Part shown: positions 32,803 through 41,405 of the stretch, in pieces
How the letters are laid out: every line of letters begins with the position of its first letter
How positions within the stretch are numbered: the first letter of the stretch is position 1
NCBI RefSeq assembly: GCF_014897705.1
Contig: NZ_JABUXV010000006.1
Span: 124,001-188,000, forward strand
Source of the DNA: Brachybacterium sp. FME24
Lineage (GTDB): Bacteria > Actinomycetota > Actinomycetes > Actinomycetales > Dermabacteraceae
Direction of reading: 5' to 3'
DNA length: 64,000 nt
Notes under the pieces: model-generated
Seen by the model: only the letters and a program-made list of their open reading frames with translations
The model's database searches: none
Told to the model about the DNA's origin: nothing
Made by a program: the position numbers and the translations under genes

Positions 32803-34982
32803 GCCTGCTCCTCGGTGCCCCGGCCGATGGTGTTCCACAAGAAGGTGTACAGCAGGGCGTTCATCCGAGCGGCCTGCTCGTTGGTGGCCGCTCCGCCGTG
32901 CCCGCCCTCGGTGTTCTCCCAGGAGCGCACGTCGGCTCCCAGGGATTCCATCGCGGCGGTGAACTTGCGGGCGTGCCCGGGATGCACGCGGTCGTCGCGG
33001 GTGGAGGTGAGCAGGAACGTCGGCGGGTACGTCACGTCCTCGCGCAGCAGGTGGTACGGGCTGAAGGTGCGGAGGAACTCCCAGTCGTCCGTATCCGGAT
33101 CCCCGTACTCGGCCATCCAGGAATAGCCGGCCAGCAGCTGGTTGTATCGCTTCATGTCCAGCAGCGGCACCTGGATGACGACCGCCCCGAACAGCTCGGG
33201 GTACAGCGTGACCATGGCTCCGGTGAGCAGGCCGCCGTTGGAGCCGCCGCGCACCGCGAGGTGATCGCGGTCGGTGACACCGCGCTCGAGAAGATCCTTC
33301 GCGACACCGGAGAAGTCCTCGTAGGCGCGATGACGATTCTCCTTGAGCGCCGCCTGGTGCCATCGGGGCCCGTACTCGCCGCCGCCGCGGATGTTCGCCA
33401 GCACATAGGTGCCACCGCGCTCGAGCCACGCCTTGCCGATGGCCCCGAGGTAGCTCGGGGTCAAGGAGATCTCGAAGCCGCCGTAGCCGTACAGCAGGGT
33501 GGGCACCGGGGCATCGGACTCCGCGCGGTCGGTGCGGGAGATCTCGAAGTACGGGATGCGGGTGCCGTCCTCGCTGGTCGCGAAGTGCTGGCTGACGTCC
33601 AGTCCGTCCGTGTCGAAGCGGGCAGGCGTGGACTTGATGATCTCGAGGTCGCTCGGGTCCCCGCCGGCGGCGACCTCCGCGAGATCACCGAGATGCAGCG
33701 TGGTGGGTTCGATGAAGCCGGTCACGCTCACCCAGATCTCGTCGTTGACGTCGGCGTCGACCGCCGCCACACCGATCGATCCACGCAGCTCGGGGTAGAG
33801 GTCGCGGCGCTCCCAGGCGCCGTCCTCGTTGCGGGTGTGCACCTCGAGGCGGTGCACGACATCCTCGAGGATCGACAGCACGACGGCCGAGCGGGTGATG
33901 GTCATGCCCTCGAGCGAGGTGGTGTCGGTGGGCTCGAACAGCATCTCCAGCTCGGGTTCGCCGCGCTGGAAGCGCTCGAAGTCGCCGACGACCAGCGAGC
34001 CGGACGGGAACGTCGAGCCGCCGATCTCCCAGTCGCTGCGGGGGCTGAAGATGCCCAGGTCGCGGTGCGCGCTGGCCTCCATGTCCCGGGGCACCTCGAC
34101 CGTGCTGAGCACGGGCGGCTGCTGGCTGCGATCGACGACGTGGACGGTGGTGTCGTAGAACGCGTGCGCCTCGATGACCCAGTCGCGCTCCCAGCCGGGG
34201 GTGGAGTCGTGCGCGGCGAACACCGCCATGTCGTTCTCCGCGACCTCATGCACCAGCTGCGCCTGCGCCAGCGGGGTGCCGCGGGTCCACAAGCGGGCCT
34301 GGCGGGCATAGCCGGAGCTGGTCAGGGTCCCCTTCCCGAAGTCGGTGGAGACCCACACCGTATCGACGTCGATCCAGCTGAGGCCGCCCTTGGCCTCGGG
34401 GCGGAAGAAGCCGCCCTCGGATTCGGGGACGAAGGCGAGGGTCTCGAGGTCGAACTCCCGGGTGACGTCCGCGTCGGAGCCGCCGTGGGAGAGATCCACG
34501 AGGGCACGACGGTAGGGCTCGCCGTCCTCGAGTCCCACCGGGCGCAGCAGGCTCGCACCGTGCCATACCCAGTCCTCGCCCTCGGCCTCGTTGAGCGCGT
34601 CGACGTCCAGCAGGATCTCCCAGGTGGGATCGTCGGTGCGGTAGGACTCCAAGGTGGTGCGGCGCCACAGCCCGCGCTCGTGCTCGGCGTCGGTCCAGAA
34701 GTTGTACAGGAACTCCCCGCGCTTGACCACCCCGGGGATCTTGTCCTTCGCGTCGAGGATCTCGCGGATCTCGCGCTGCAGGGTCGCGGCGAGCGGGTCG
34801 CCGCTGACATCGCGCGGATCGCGCACCTCGTCGAGCTCGGACTCCGCCTGTGCGTTGCGCTCGTGGACCCAGGCCAGGGCCTTCTCGCCGGTGACGTCCT
34901 CGAGCCACTGATGGGGGTCCCGAGTGCCGTCGGGGGTGGGCAGCTGCGGGGTCGGCGAGTGCTGCGGGGCGGTGTCGGTCAT
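32799..34982 (-). CDS. Prolyl oligopeptidase family (S9A) peptidase
   Basis: A protein of 727 residues, a normal length for the family, with an N-terminal seven-bladed propeller and C-terminal alpha/beta hydrolase domain. It begins with the S9A pattern RDPHQWLEDVTGEKALAWV. The catalytic serine is in VRGGSNGGLLTGAM, the aspartate in STRDDRVHPGHA and the histidine in EGGHGGAA. The linking segments PTLLYGYGGFEISLTP and ANIRGGGEYGPRWH are characteristic. No signal peptide is seen, so it acts in the cytoplasm, cleaving short proline-containing peptides. The ATG follows AAGGAGA and overlaps the upstream stop. Confidence 0.93.
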   Translation of the reverse strand: MTDTAPQHSPTPQLPTPDGTRDPHQWLEDVTGEKALAWVHERNAQAESELDEVRDPRDVSGDPLAATLQREIREILDAKDKIPGVVKRGEFLYNFWTDAEHERGLWRRTTLESYRTDDPTWEILLDVDALNEAEGEDWVWHGASLLRPVGLEDGEPYRRALVDLSHGGSDADVTREFDLETLAFVPESEGGFFRPEAKGGLSWIDVDTVWVSTDFGKGTLTSSGYARQARLWTRGTPLAQAQLVHEVAENDMAVFAAHDSTPGWERDWVIEAHAFYDTTVHVVDRSQQPPVLSTVEVPRDMEASAHRDLGIFSPRSDWEIGGSTFPSGSLVVGDFERFQRGEPELEMLFEPTDTTSLEGMTITRSAVVLSILEDVVHRLEVHTRNEDGAWERRDLYPELRGSIGVAAVDADVNDEIWVSVTGFIEPTTLHLGDLAEVAAGGDPSDLEIIKSTPARFDTDGLDVSQHFATSEDGTRIPYFEISRTDRAESDAPVPTLLYGYGGFEISLTPSYLGAIGKAWLERGGTYVLANIRGGGEYGPRWHQAALKENRHRAYEDFSGVAKDLLERGVTDRDHLAVRGGSNGGLLTGAMVTLYPELFGAVVIQVPLLDMKRYNQLLAGYSWMAEYGDPDTDDWEFLRTFSPYHLLREDVTYPPTFLLTSTRDDRVHPGHARKFTAAMESLGADVRSWENTEGGHGGAATNEQAARMNALLYTFLWNTIGRGTEEQA

Positions 34983-35635
34983 CTGTTCTCCTTGCCGGGG
35001 GCGGTGTTGATGGGGACGGTGCTGTCGGGGCCGGTGAGAGCCGTGAAGTCGTCGAGGGTGCGTGTCCAAGCAGCCTTCCAGGCGTCACGATCCGCGGCGC
35101 TCCCGAGGCCCTTGTGCTCGATGCTGAGGGTGCTGCGCGGGTTCCGGGAGCTGCCGGCGCCGGGGGAACGAGTGGCGCTGCCCTTCGCTGCGGCCTTCGC
35201 GGTGATGTTCACGCTGAGGCGGGTGCCGTCCTCCACCGCTGCGCGCCAGTAGCGCCACGTCGCGGTGTCGGTGAGGCTCGGCTCCTCGAGCCCGAGTCGT
35301 GCCCGTCGCGCCGGTGTCATGTAGGCATCCCAGCGCGCCCGCACCGCATCCGGGTCCCCCACCAGGGTGCGGGAGGCGGAGGCCGCGAAGTCGCCTTCGC
35401 AGCTCTGCCCCACCACGCGCCGGCCGATGAGCTGCTCGTAGGTGACGGTGACGCCCTGGGCCCACCACTCGGTGATGTCCCAGCGCTCAGGGAGCAGGCG
35501 CGCGATCGCGGTGTGGTCGAGATCCCGGCCGCCGGCCTGCTCGATCCGGTCCACCCAGGTGGCCAGCGCGGTGCCGGTGCCGGATTCGATCGATGCGGCC
35601 CGCGGATGCTCCGCGGGAGACATATCGGTGCTCAT
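34979..35635 (-). CDS. Hypothetical protein, first gene of the S9-peptidase operon
   Basis: A soluble protein of 218 residues. The N-terminal half (TWVDRIEQAGGRDLDHTAIA, then WDITEWWAQGVTVTYEQLIG) resembles the short domain found in DUF4287-like proteins. The C-terminal half (ATWRYWRAAVEDGTRLSVNI) has a strand pattern reminiscent of SRPBCC proteins. I would not assign a function. TAGGCT lies six bases before the ATG without a Shine-Dalgarno sequence, indicating a leaderless transcript. Its stop overlaps the peptidase ATG, so it opens a four-gene coupled operon running to 30728. Confidence 0.65.
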   Translation of the reverse strand: MSTDMSPAEHPRAASIESGTGTALATWVDRIEQAGGRDLDHTAIARLLPERWDITEWWAQGVTVTYEQLIGRRVVGQSCEGDFAASASRTLVGDPDAVRARWDAYMTPARRARLGLEEPSLTDTATWRYWRAAVEDGTRLSVNITAKAAAKGSATRSPGAGSSRNPRSTLSIEHKGLGSAADRDAWKAAWTRTLDDFTALTGPDSTVPINTAPGKENR

Positions 35636-35641
35636 GGACCC

Positions 35642-35647
35642 AGCCTA
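35642..35647 (-). promoter_or_regulatory. Putative -10 box of a leaderless promoter (S9 operon)
   Basis: On the minus strand TAGGCT is followed by six bases and the ATG at 35635. A weaker box for the divergent GH3 gene lies only about 60 bases away. Confidence 0.5.
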
Positions 35648-35700
35648 CGGGGGTTCCGGTGCCCCAGGTCACTCCTTCGCAGACCGTCGGCGCCGCGTGG

Positions 35701-35706
35701 AAGACT
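35701..35706 (+). promoter_or_regulatory. Weak putative -10 box for the GH3 lipoprotein gene
   Basis: AAGACT is followed by six bases and the ATG at 35713. It keeps the A and final T of the TANNNT pattern. No Shine-Dalgarno sequence is seen. Confidence 0.35.
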
Positions 35707-35712
35707 GGCGCC

Positions 35713-36918
35713 ATGCGCCGACGCCATCTCCTCGCCATGGCCCCCGCGGCCGCGCTCGCCGCCTGTACCCCGCAGGGCGAGGATCCGCCGAGTGATCCGG
35801 AGGCGACCGGCCCGGGTGACCCCGAAGCGACGGGTGACGACACCACCGCCGAACCGACCGGCCGCCCGACCACGACCGCTGCGCCACCGACCGCCGCGGA
35901 GGAGCTGCTCGCGGAGCTCTCGCCCCGGGAGCTGGCCGGCCAACTGGTCCTGGTCGGCATCCCCGCCGGCAGCGAGATTCCCCCCGCAGTGCTCACCGAG
36001 CACCACGCCGGTGGGGTCTTCCTGCTGCAGGTCTGGGAGAGCCCCTCCGCGGTGGACGACGCCGTGGCCACCGCCCGCGAGGGATCTCGGGTCGATCTGC
36101 CGCCGCTGATCGCGGTCGACCAGGAAGGTGGCCAGGTGCGGATGCTGCGCGGGGACGCCGCCCGTCGGACGCCGTCGGCCGAGGAGCTCGGCTCCGACGG
36201 CCCGAGCGCGGTCTCCGAGGCATACACGGTCATCGGGGAGGACCTCGCTGCGCGCGGGATCCAGGTGGCCCTCTCCCCCGTCGCCGATGTCGTCGACCCC
36301 GCCCTCGGCGACGCCAACGAGCCCGTCGGAGGTCTCGACCGTGGTTTCGGAACGGATCCCGAGCAGGTGGGAGCCTGCGTGGCGGCGGCAGTCGAGGCGC
36401 TGGCGGCGCAGGGCGTCGCCGCCACCCTCAAGCATTTCCCGGGCCTGGGACGGGTGGACCAGAACACCGACTTCTCGGCCGAAGGCATCGAAGACCCCAC
36501 GACCGGGCCCGAGGACCCGTTCCTGGACTCCTTCACCGCGGGGATCGATGCCGGCGCGCAGCTGGTGATGATGTCCTCGGCGATCTACCCGCAGCTCGAG
36601 GCGGGCGTCCCCGCGATGTTCTCGCGCGTCGCGATCCAGGAGCTGCTGCGCGGGCAGCTCGGCTTCGACGGGCTCGTGGTCACCGACGACATCGGTGCTG
36701 CGAAAGCCGTCGCGGCCATCCCCGTCGCCGAGCGTGCCACGCGGCTGCTCGAGGCGGGCGGGGACGTGGTGGTGACCGCGGACGCCTCGCTCACCGGCGA
36801 GCTGGTCGACGCGATCGAGGACTGGGCCCGGCAGAGCCCCGAGAACGAACAGCGGATCCAGGAGTCCGCGGGCCGCATGCTCGCCCTCAAGGACGGGCTG
36901 GGACTGCTCCAGCGGTGA
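35713..36918 (+). CDS. Glycoside hydrolase family 3 lipoprotein (beta-N-acetylhexosaminidase-like)
   Basis: A protein of 401 residues. The lipoprotein signal ends LAACTP, followed by a Pro/Thr/Glu-rich linker to about residue 60. The GH3 N-terminal barrel contains LAGQLVLVGIP, PPLIAVDQEGGQVRML, ATLKHFPGLGRV and the nucleophile-bearing GLVVTDDIGAAKAV. NagZ-type enzymes usually show KHFPGHG followed by a D-S-H acid/base dyad; here the region reads KHFPGLGRVDQNTDFS, without that dyad. Hydrolysis of GlcNAc-containing glycans or peptidoglycan fragments at the outer face of the membrane is likely, but the mechanism may differ. The start is the ATG six bases after AAGACT; the frame opens earlier without signal-like sequence. 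Confidence 0.85.
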   Translation: MRRRHLLAMAPAAALAACTPQGEDPPSDPEATGPGDPEATGDDTTAEPTGRPTTTAAPPTAAEELLAELSPRELAGQLVLVGIPAGSEIPPAVLTEHHAGGVFLLQVWESPSAVDDAVATAREGSRVDLPPLIAVDQEGGQVRMLRGDAARRTPSAEELGSDGPSAVSEAYTVIGEDLAARGIQVALSPVADVVDPALGDANEPVGGLDRGFGTDPEQVGACVAAAVEALAAQGVAATLKHFPGLGRVDQNTDFSAEGIEDPTTGPEDPFLDSFTAGIDAGAQLVMMSSAIYPQLEAGVPAMFSRVAIQELLRGQLGFDGLVVTDDIGAAKAVAAIPVAERATRLLEAGGDVVVTADASLTGELVDAIEDWARQSPENEQRIQESAGRMLALKDGLGLLQR

Positions 36919-36924
36919 CGTCGC

Positions 36925-37803
36925 TCAGGCCTTGTCGAGCGTGATGAGGTGGTTCAGGGGACCGTAGCCGCTGCCACTGCTGCGCGAGACCTTCCAGTCC
37001 CGGGCGTTGTCGATGGCGCTGGCGAGGAACTCGCGGGCCGAGGCGACGATGGTGACCAGGTCGTCGTCGGCCCCCTTCTGACCGCTGTCCCCCAGTTCAC
37101 CGGCGCGATCGAACTCCTCGATGCGTGCGAGCTGCGCCGCGATCGCGGCCGACAGGGTCGAACCAGCCCCGCGCACGTGCCGGTCGGGCACGCGGTCGGC
37201 GCGCAGCAGATCGGTGCCGCCGGGGTGGACGAGCACGTCGACCGCGTCGTCGTCCACCAGGCGTCCTCCGGTGACCAGCACGGCTGGCGGGCCCAGCGCC
37301 TGCAGCGCGAGCGCCTGGTCGCGCATCTCGTCGATCGAGGTCGCCAGCGGCCTGCCCAGCAGCTGGGCCGCCTCGGCCATGTTCGGCGTCAGCACGTCCA
37401 CCAGCGGCAGCAGGGACTCCCGCAGCGCGCGAGCACCCTGGGCGGAGATCAGCGGCGCACCGTCGCTGCCCACCATCACAGGATCGAGGATGAGTCGCCC
37501 CAGTCGTCCCCGATGCTCCCGCACCGCGCCGGCGACGGCCTCGACCACGGCGGCGCTGCCCAGGCCGCCGATCTTGGTGGCGTCGAGGAAGAGATCGGAG
37601 GCGACGGCGTCGATCTGGCTGCGGACCACGTCGCCGGGAAGATAGTGGATGCCCGTGTGCCCCTGCGTGTTCACGGCGCAGACCATGCTGACGGCGCTGG
37701 CGCCGTACACCCCGAGCGCCGTGAACGTCTTCAGATCCGCCTGGATGCCCGAGGCACCGTCGGAGTCGGAGGCGGCGATCGTCAAGACCAGAGGCGGGCG
37801 CAT
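36925..37803 (-). CDS. thiD: ThiD-like hydroxymethylpyrimidine/phosphomethylpyrimidine kinase, atypical motifs
   Basis: A protein of 292 residues of the PfkB-related vitamin kinase fold. ADLKTFTALGVYGASAVSMV, VVRSQIDAV, DPVMVGSDGAPL and LTPNMAEAAQLLG all match ThiD, which phosphorylates HMP and HMP-P for thiamine synthesis. Two signature positions differ. The N-terminal loop is ASDSDGASGIQADL rather than SSGGAGIQADL. The catalytic loop reads RGAGSTLSAAIA, with Ser where ThiD has the GTGC/GTGD residue. The C-terminal ~45 residues form an added helical segment. Activity on another pyrimidine or pyridoxal-type substrate cannot be excluded. GGATGGAG precedes the ATG. I saw no TPP riboswitch or other thi gene nearby. 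Confidence 0.75.
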   Translation of the reverse strand: MRPPLVLTIAASDSDGASGIQADLKTFTALGVYGASAVSMVCAVNTQGHTGIHYLPGDVVRSQIDAVASDLFLDATKIGGLGSAAVVEAVAGAVREHRGRLGRLILDPVMVGSDGAPLISAQGARALRESLLPLVDVLTPNMAEAAQLLGRPLATSIDEMRDQALALQALGPPAVLVTGGRLVDDDAVDVLVHPGGTDLLRADRVPDRHVRGAGSTLSAAIAAQLARIEEFDRAGELGDSGQKGADDDLVTIVASAREFLASAIDNARDWKVSRSSGSGYGPLNHLITLDKA

Positions 37804-38008
37804 GCGGACTCCATCCGTCGAGGCCGGGGCCGGAGCAGGAGGCTCCGTCGGCCATGTGCCCGGAGAGTACCAACCGCGACTGGTCGCTCCTGCGCGGCTC
37901 CGACTCCCTATCCTGTGAGGGCACGCATCGCGACGAGCGTGCGAGAATCACCCGGGGACGAGGGTCCCGAAACGGGGGCATGGGGCCCTCCGCGCCGGGG
38001 AGGTGGCG

Positions 38009-38938
38009 ATGACTCAGGATCCGCACGGCGGCGATCAGCGACCGGCGGGCTCCGGCCTGCCCGACTTCACCGGTCACGAGGAGGGCGGGCTTCCCGACCA
38101 CGGGGCTGCCGATCAGGGCGTCACCCTCGGCGAACCCGGTCAGCGCACTCGCAACCGGACCCTCGCGATCGTGCTCAGCGTCATCGCCTCCAGCGTCGTG
38201 CTGCTCGCCGTCATCGCTCTGGTGCTGTCGCAGACGGTGTTCCGCTCCGTCCTGGAGGAGGACGATCCCACCGCGTACAAGACCGCCGAGCGCACCGGTG
38301 AGGGGCAGACGGAGTACGTGCCCGATCCGGAGGAACCCGACATCGCTCCTCCCCCGCCGATCTTCACCGAGAAGCCCACCACGAACTGCACGATGCCGGA
38401 GGACGGCACCCCGGCGGCGAAAGCGGACCCCGGCACCATCCGGGGCGGGGACCTGCAGTACACGGTCCCGGAGACCTGGGAGCATCCTTGGGGGTCGTCC
38501 TACCTTCCATATCTGACGGAGACCGACGCCCAGGCCCGAGTGGTCGAGGGCAGCTGGTTCAGCGTCGTCAACCTCGGTCGCGTGGTCTGGCCGGAGGACG
38601 AGGGCGGCTACCCCGGTCTGGAGACCGCCGGGGTCGCGATCTTCCAGTGCTACGCGACCACGTCGGGCGTCGTCTCCTATTTCGGGGAGCACCCCGAGGT
38701 CACGGACTACCGCTCCGAGGCCACGACGGTCGATGGCCACCCCGCCTGGATCGTGCAGGCCACCTATCATTTCGAGGATCCCGAGATCCTCGAGACCTCG
38801 AGCGCCTCGGTCGTGACTGCTGTCGTCGTCGAGGGCCCGAACGGTCCCAGCGCCCTGGCCAGCGACGTCGCGGCCGACCAGCCCGAACACGTCCAGGAAC
38901 TCGAAGACATCATCGCCAGCCTCGACGTCGTGGAGTGA
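38009..38938 (+). CDS. Hypothetical membrane-anchored protein, paralogue of the next gene
   Basis: A protein of 309 residues: a cytoplasmic Gly/Asp-rich N-terminus of about 50 residues, one membrane helix (LAIVLSVIASSVVLLAVIAL), an acidic Pro-rich linker and an extracytoplasmic domain from about residue 125. That domain (GGDLQYTVPETWEHPWGSS, EGSWFSVVNLGRVVWPEDE, IFQCYAT) shares its order of motifs and two cysteines with the protein encoded downstream. The two Cys probably form a disulfide outside the cell. GGGGAGG precedes the ATG at 38009; a GTG two codons earlier is less likely. The fold and function are unknown to me. Confidence 0.7.
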   Translation: MTQDPHGGDQRPAGSGLPDFTGHEEGGLPDHGAADQGVTLGEPGQRTRNRTLAIVLSVIASSVVLLAVIALVLSQTVFRSVLEEDDPTAYKTAERTGEGQTEYVPDPEEPDIAPPPPIFTEKPTTNCTMPEDGTPAAKADPGTIRGGDLQYTVPETWEHPWGSSYLPYLTETDAQARVVEGSWFSVVNLGRVVWPEDEGGYPGLETAGVAIFQCYATTSGVVSYFGEHPEVTDYRSEATTVDGHPAWIVQATYHFEDPEILETSSASVVTAVVVEGPNGPSALASDVAADQPEHVQELEDIIASLDVVE

Positions 38939-38977
38939 CGCCGCGGCAGTCGCGAGCGACCGCAGAAGGAGCAGCCC

Positions 38978-39793
38978 GTGGACAGCGGACCGCAGTACAC
39001 CTCGACCCAGCCGCAGAGCCCCGGCCCGGGCGGCGGGCGCGGGGGCGCACTGCTGATCGGCGCCCTCGCCTTCGCCATCGTCTTCCTGCTGATCGTGGGC
39101 GCCACCGTGGGGTACCTCGTACTGCGTCCGACCGGTGGCGGAGACCAGGCCGGTGACACGACGTCGGCCTCGGCGACACCGGTGGACCCCGAGAGCACCT
39201 CACAGGATCCTGAGCCCTCCGGCGAACCGACGGAGGTGGTGGAGCAGCGCTGCTTCGAGCCCGAATACGAGCGGACCTCCTCGAACCCCTCCAGCAAACT
39301 GCGCGGCGGGGGCCTCGAGTTCATCCCCCCGGCGGCATACAGCGGCCGGGGCTCCAGCGGTTACGCCCACTTCGTCAACGACTCCCAGATCGCTTACGGC
39401 GAAGTCGAGGACAGCTGGATCTCGACGATCACGGTCGGCAAGGTCGAATGGCAGCCCGACGTCGAGTACCCGGGCAACGAGGTCGCCTCCCAGAAGATCG
39501 CGAAGTGCTTCTTCACCGATGGCAACTGGGGCGAGCAGGCCCGCGAGCGCACGTGGGACGACGAGACCACCCAGCCCGTGACGGTCGCCGGGATGCCCGG
39601 CTACGAGACCCGGGCAATGGTCAACTTCGGTTCCGACGATCTCGAGAAGACCGACGCCAGCGAGATCGTCGTGGTGGTGCTCGATACCGAGCAGGGACCC
39701 AGTGCTCTGATCACCGAGACCGCCGTCGGGGTCACCGCACACGAGGAAGCGGCCGACGAGGCCTATACCTCCCTGACCGCCCTCTCCGGGTGA
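38978..39793 (+). CDS. Hypothetical membrane-anchored protein, paralogue of the preceding gene
   Basis: A protein of 271 residues with a short Gln/Pro/Gly-rich cytoplasmic start, one membrane helix (LLIGALAFAIVFLLIVGATV), a Thr/Ser/Pro linker and an extracytoplasmic domain. GGGLEFIPPAAYSGRGSS, EDSWISTITVGKVEWQPD and IAKCFFTD line up with equivalent motifs of the upstream protein, including both cysteines, so the pair arose by duplication. Overall identity looks low, suggesting an old duplication with divergence. The GTG start follows AAGGAG six bases upstream and lies 39 bases after the preceding stop, so the two are probably co-transcribed. Function unknown. Confidence 0.7.
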   Translation: MDSGPQYTSTQPQSPGPGGGRGGALLIGALAFAIVFLLIVGATVGYLVLRPTGGGDQAGDTTSASATPVDPESTSQDPEPSGEPTEVVEQRCFEPEYERTSSNPSSKLRGGGLEFIPPAAYSGRGSSGYAHFVNDSQIAYGEVEDSWISTITVGKVEWQPDVEYPGNEVASQKIAKCFFTDGNWGEQARERTWDDETTQPVTVAGMPGYETRAMVNFGSDDLEKTDASEIVVVVLDTEQGPSALITETAVGVTAHEEAADEAYTSLTALSG

Positions 39794-39817
39794 CCGGACA
39801 GACCCTGAGGGTCCCGC

Positions 39818-41305
39818 TCAGACGACGGCGGAGGCCAACCGGCAGAGGTTGTCCAGGATCATCATCGGCATCGGCCGCTGGTTCCATTCCTTGAGCGTGA
39901 GCTCCCGGCTGCAGGACCGGTAGACGTCCTCGACCACGTGCATCTTCCCCATGAAGTCGGTGCCACCGATCATCATCGAGCTCTCCATGTCCAGCAGGAA
40001 CGAGCGGATATCCATGTTCGAGGAGCCGATCACCGTGACCGAATCGTCGATGGTCACGTGCTTGGCATGCAGGATCGTCGGGGCCCGGTAGAGCCAGATC
40101 TTCACGCCCGCTTCGAGCAGCGCCGAATAGTACGAGCGCTGGGCGTGGAAGACCAGGAACTGATCGCCGATCTCCGAGACGAACAGCTCGACCTCCACCC
40201 CGCGGCGAGCGGCGGTGATGAGCGCCGACAGCATGGACTCGTCGGGCACGAAATAGGGGCTGACGGCGCTGATGCGGTCTCTCGCCGAATAGAACAGCTG
40301 ATTCAGCAGGAGCAGATTGTTCTCGAACACGAAACCCGGTCCGCTGGGGACCAGCTGGCACTCGTAGCCCCCGGAGGTGTCCGACGGCCTCGTGACCACA
40401 GTCTCCAGCGACAGCTGCTCCGAGGCCTCGTAGTACCAGTCGGTGGAGAACAGCAGGTTCATCTCCGAGACGATCGGCCCCCGGAAACGCGCCATCGTCT
40501 CCTGCCAGTGCAGCCCGCGACGGATGTTGGACCGCTTGTTGTAGTGGGCCGCGATCATGTTCTGGCTGCCCATCCAGCCGATCTGGCCGTCCACGATCAG
40601 CAGCTTGCGGTGGTTGCGCAGGTCGGGGCGCTGGAAGGCGCCGTCGCTGAACGGCTTGATCGGCATCATCGGGTAGTGCTCGATCCCATGGGCGTTCAGG
40701 CGTCGCCGCATCGCCCGGTAGACCGAGCCGTGGCTGAGCGACCCCCAGTGGTCGTAGAGGACCCGCACGGTGACACCGCGCTCGGAGACCTCCGTGAGCG
40801 CTGCGAAGAAATCCTCGGTGACGTCGTCGAGCGCCATGGTGAAGAACAGGACGTGCACCTCACGCTGCGCGGTGCGGATATCCGCGGCCATGCGGGCGAT
40901 CGAGGTCTTGTAGTCGATCTCCAGATCGGCGGAGTTGTTGCCCGTGAGCGGGAACGCGCCCAGTTCTCGGTTCAACCGCACGGCGGACTGCAGCCAGCTG
41001 GGGGCGTCGGCGTCGAGCTCGCTGTCAGGGATGCTCTGCGCCCGCACATGCATCAGGCGATTGACGATCTTCTGCTTCTCGCGTCGCTTCCGGGGCAGCT
41101 CGGCCTTGCCCAGGATCAGGTACAGGGGGAACCCGATCAGCGGGAAGATCATGATCGCCATCAGCCAGGCCAGCGCCGAGCCCGGGCGACGATTGCGCGG
41201 CACCAGGAGGAGACCGAGGATCCGCAGGATCACGTCCACGACCAGGAAGGCATAGGTCGCCACGACCACCCCGTGGTCGAGCAGCCACTGCCACGCCTCA
41301 GCCAT
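39818..41305 (-). CDS. cls: Cardiolipin synthase (phospholipase D family)
   Basis: A protein of 495 residues. Two N-terminal helices with the PLDc_N pattern (VVVATYAFLVVDVILRILG, then RPGSALAWLMAIMIFPLIG and GKAELPRKRR) anchor it in the membrane. The two HKD motifs are NHRKLLIVDGQIGWMGSQN near residue 225 and HAKHVTIDDSVTVIGSSN near residue 410. It condenses two phosphatidylglycerols, or transfers a phosphatidyl group from CDP-DAG, to form cardiolipin at the cytoplasmic membrane. Length and domain order match bacterial ClsA. The C-terminus (RPMPMMILDNLCRLASAVV) is the expected amphipathic end. Confidence 0.93.
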   Translation of the reverse strand: MAEAWQWLLDHGVVVATYAFLVVDVILRILGLLLVPRNRRPGSALAWLMAIMIFPLIGFPLYLILGKAELPRKRREKQKIVNRLMHVRAQSIPDSELDADAPSWLQSAVRLNRELGAFPLTGNNSADLEIDYKTSIARMAADIRTAQREVHVLFFTMALDDVTEDFFAALTEVSERGVTVRVLYDHWGSLSHGSVYRAMRRRLNAHGIEHYPMMPIKPFSDGAFQRPDLRNHRKLLIVDGQIGWMGSQNMIAAHYNKRSNIRRGLHWQETMARFRGPIVSEMNLLFSTDWYYEASEQLSLETVVTRPSDTSGGYECQLVPSGPGFVFENNLLLLNQLFYSARDRISAVSPYFVPDESMLSALITAARRGVEVELFVSEIGDQFLVFHAQRSYYSALLEAGVKIWLYRAPTILHAKHVTIDDSVTVIGSSNMDIRSFLLDMESSMMIGGTDFMGKMHVVEDVYRSCSRELTLKEWNQRPMPMMILDNLCRLASAVV

Positions 41306-41332
41306 GAATCAGCCCCTCCTTCGGACACCGGA

Positions 41333-41363
41333 ACGGCGGGCCCCCGACCTGGGGACCCGCCGT
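41333..41363 (-). terminator. Terminator hairpin after the Bax-inhibitor-like gene
   Basis: ACGGCGGG at 41333-41340 pairs with CCCGCCGT at 41356-41363, with CCCC/GGGG pairing inside. It lies between the leftward gene ending at 41406 and the cardiolipin synthase start. Confidence 0.6.
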
Positions 41364-41405
41364 GTCAGCATACGGTCGAGCGGGTGCCGCTGCCCGAGCG
41401 CTGCG

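Noticed and set aside
32898..35252. A long plus-strand open frame opposite the S9 peptidase gene.
   Set aside because: The opposite strand carries a full prolyl oligopeptidase with catalytic motifs; this is the usual high-GC antisense opening.
37804..38008. Possible TPP riboswitch upstream of the ThiD-like gene.
   Set aside because: The conserved CTGAGA and ACCTGATC-type elements are absent on the relevant strand.
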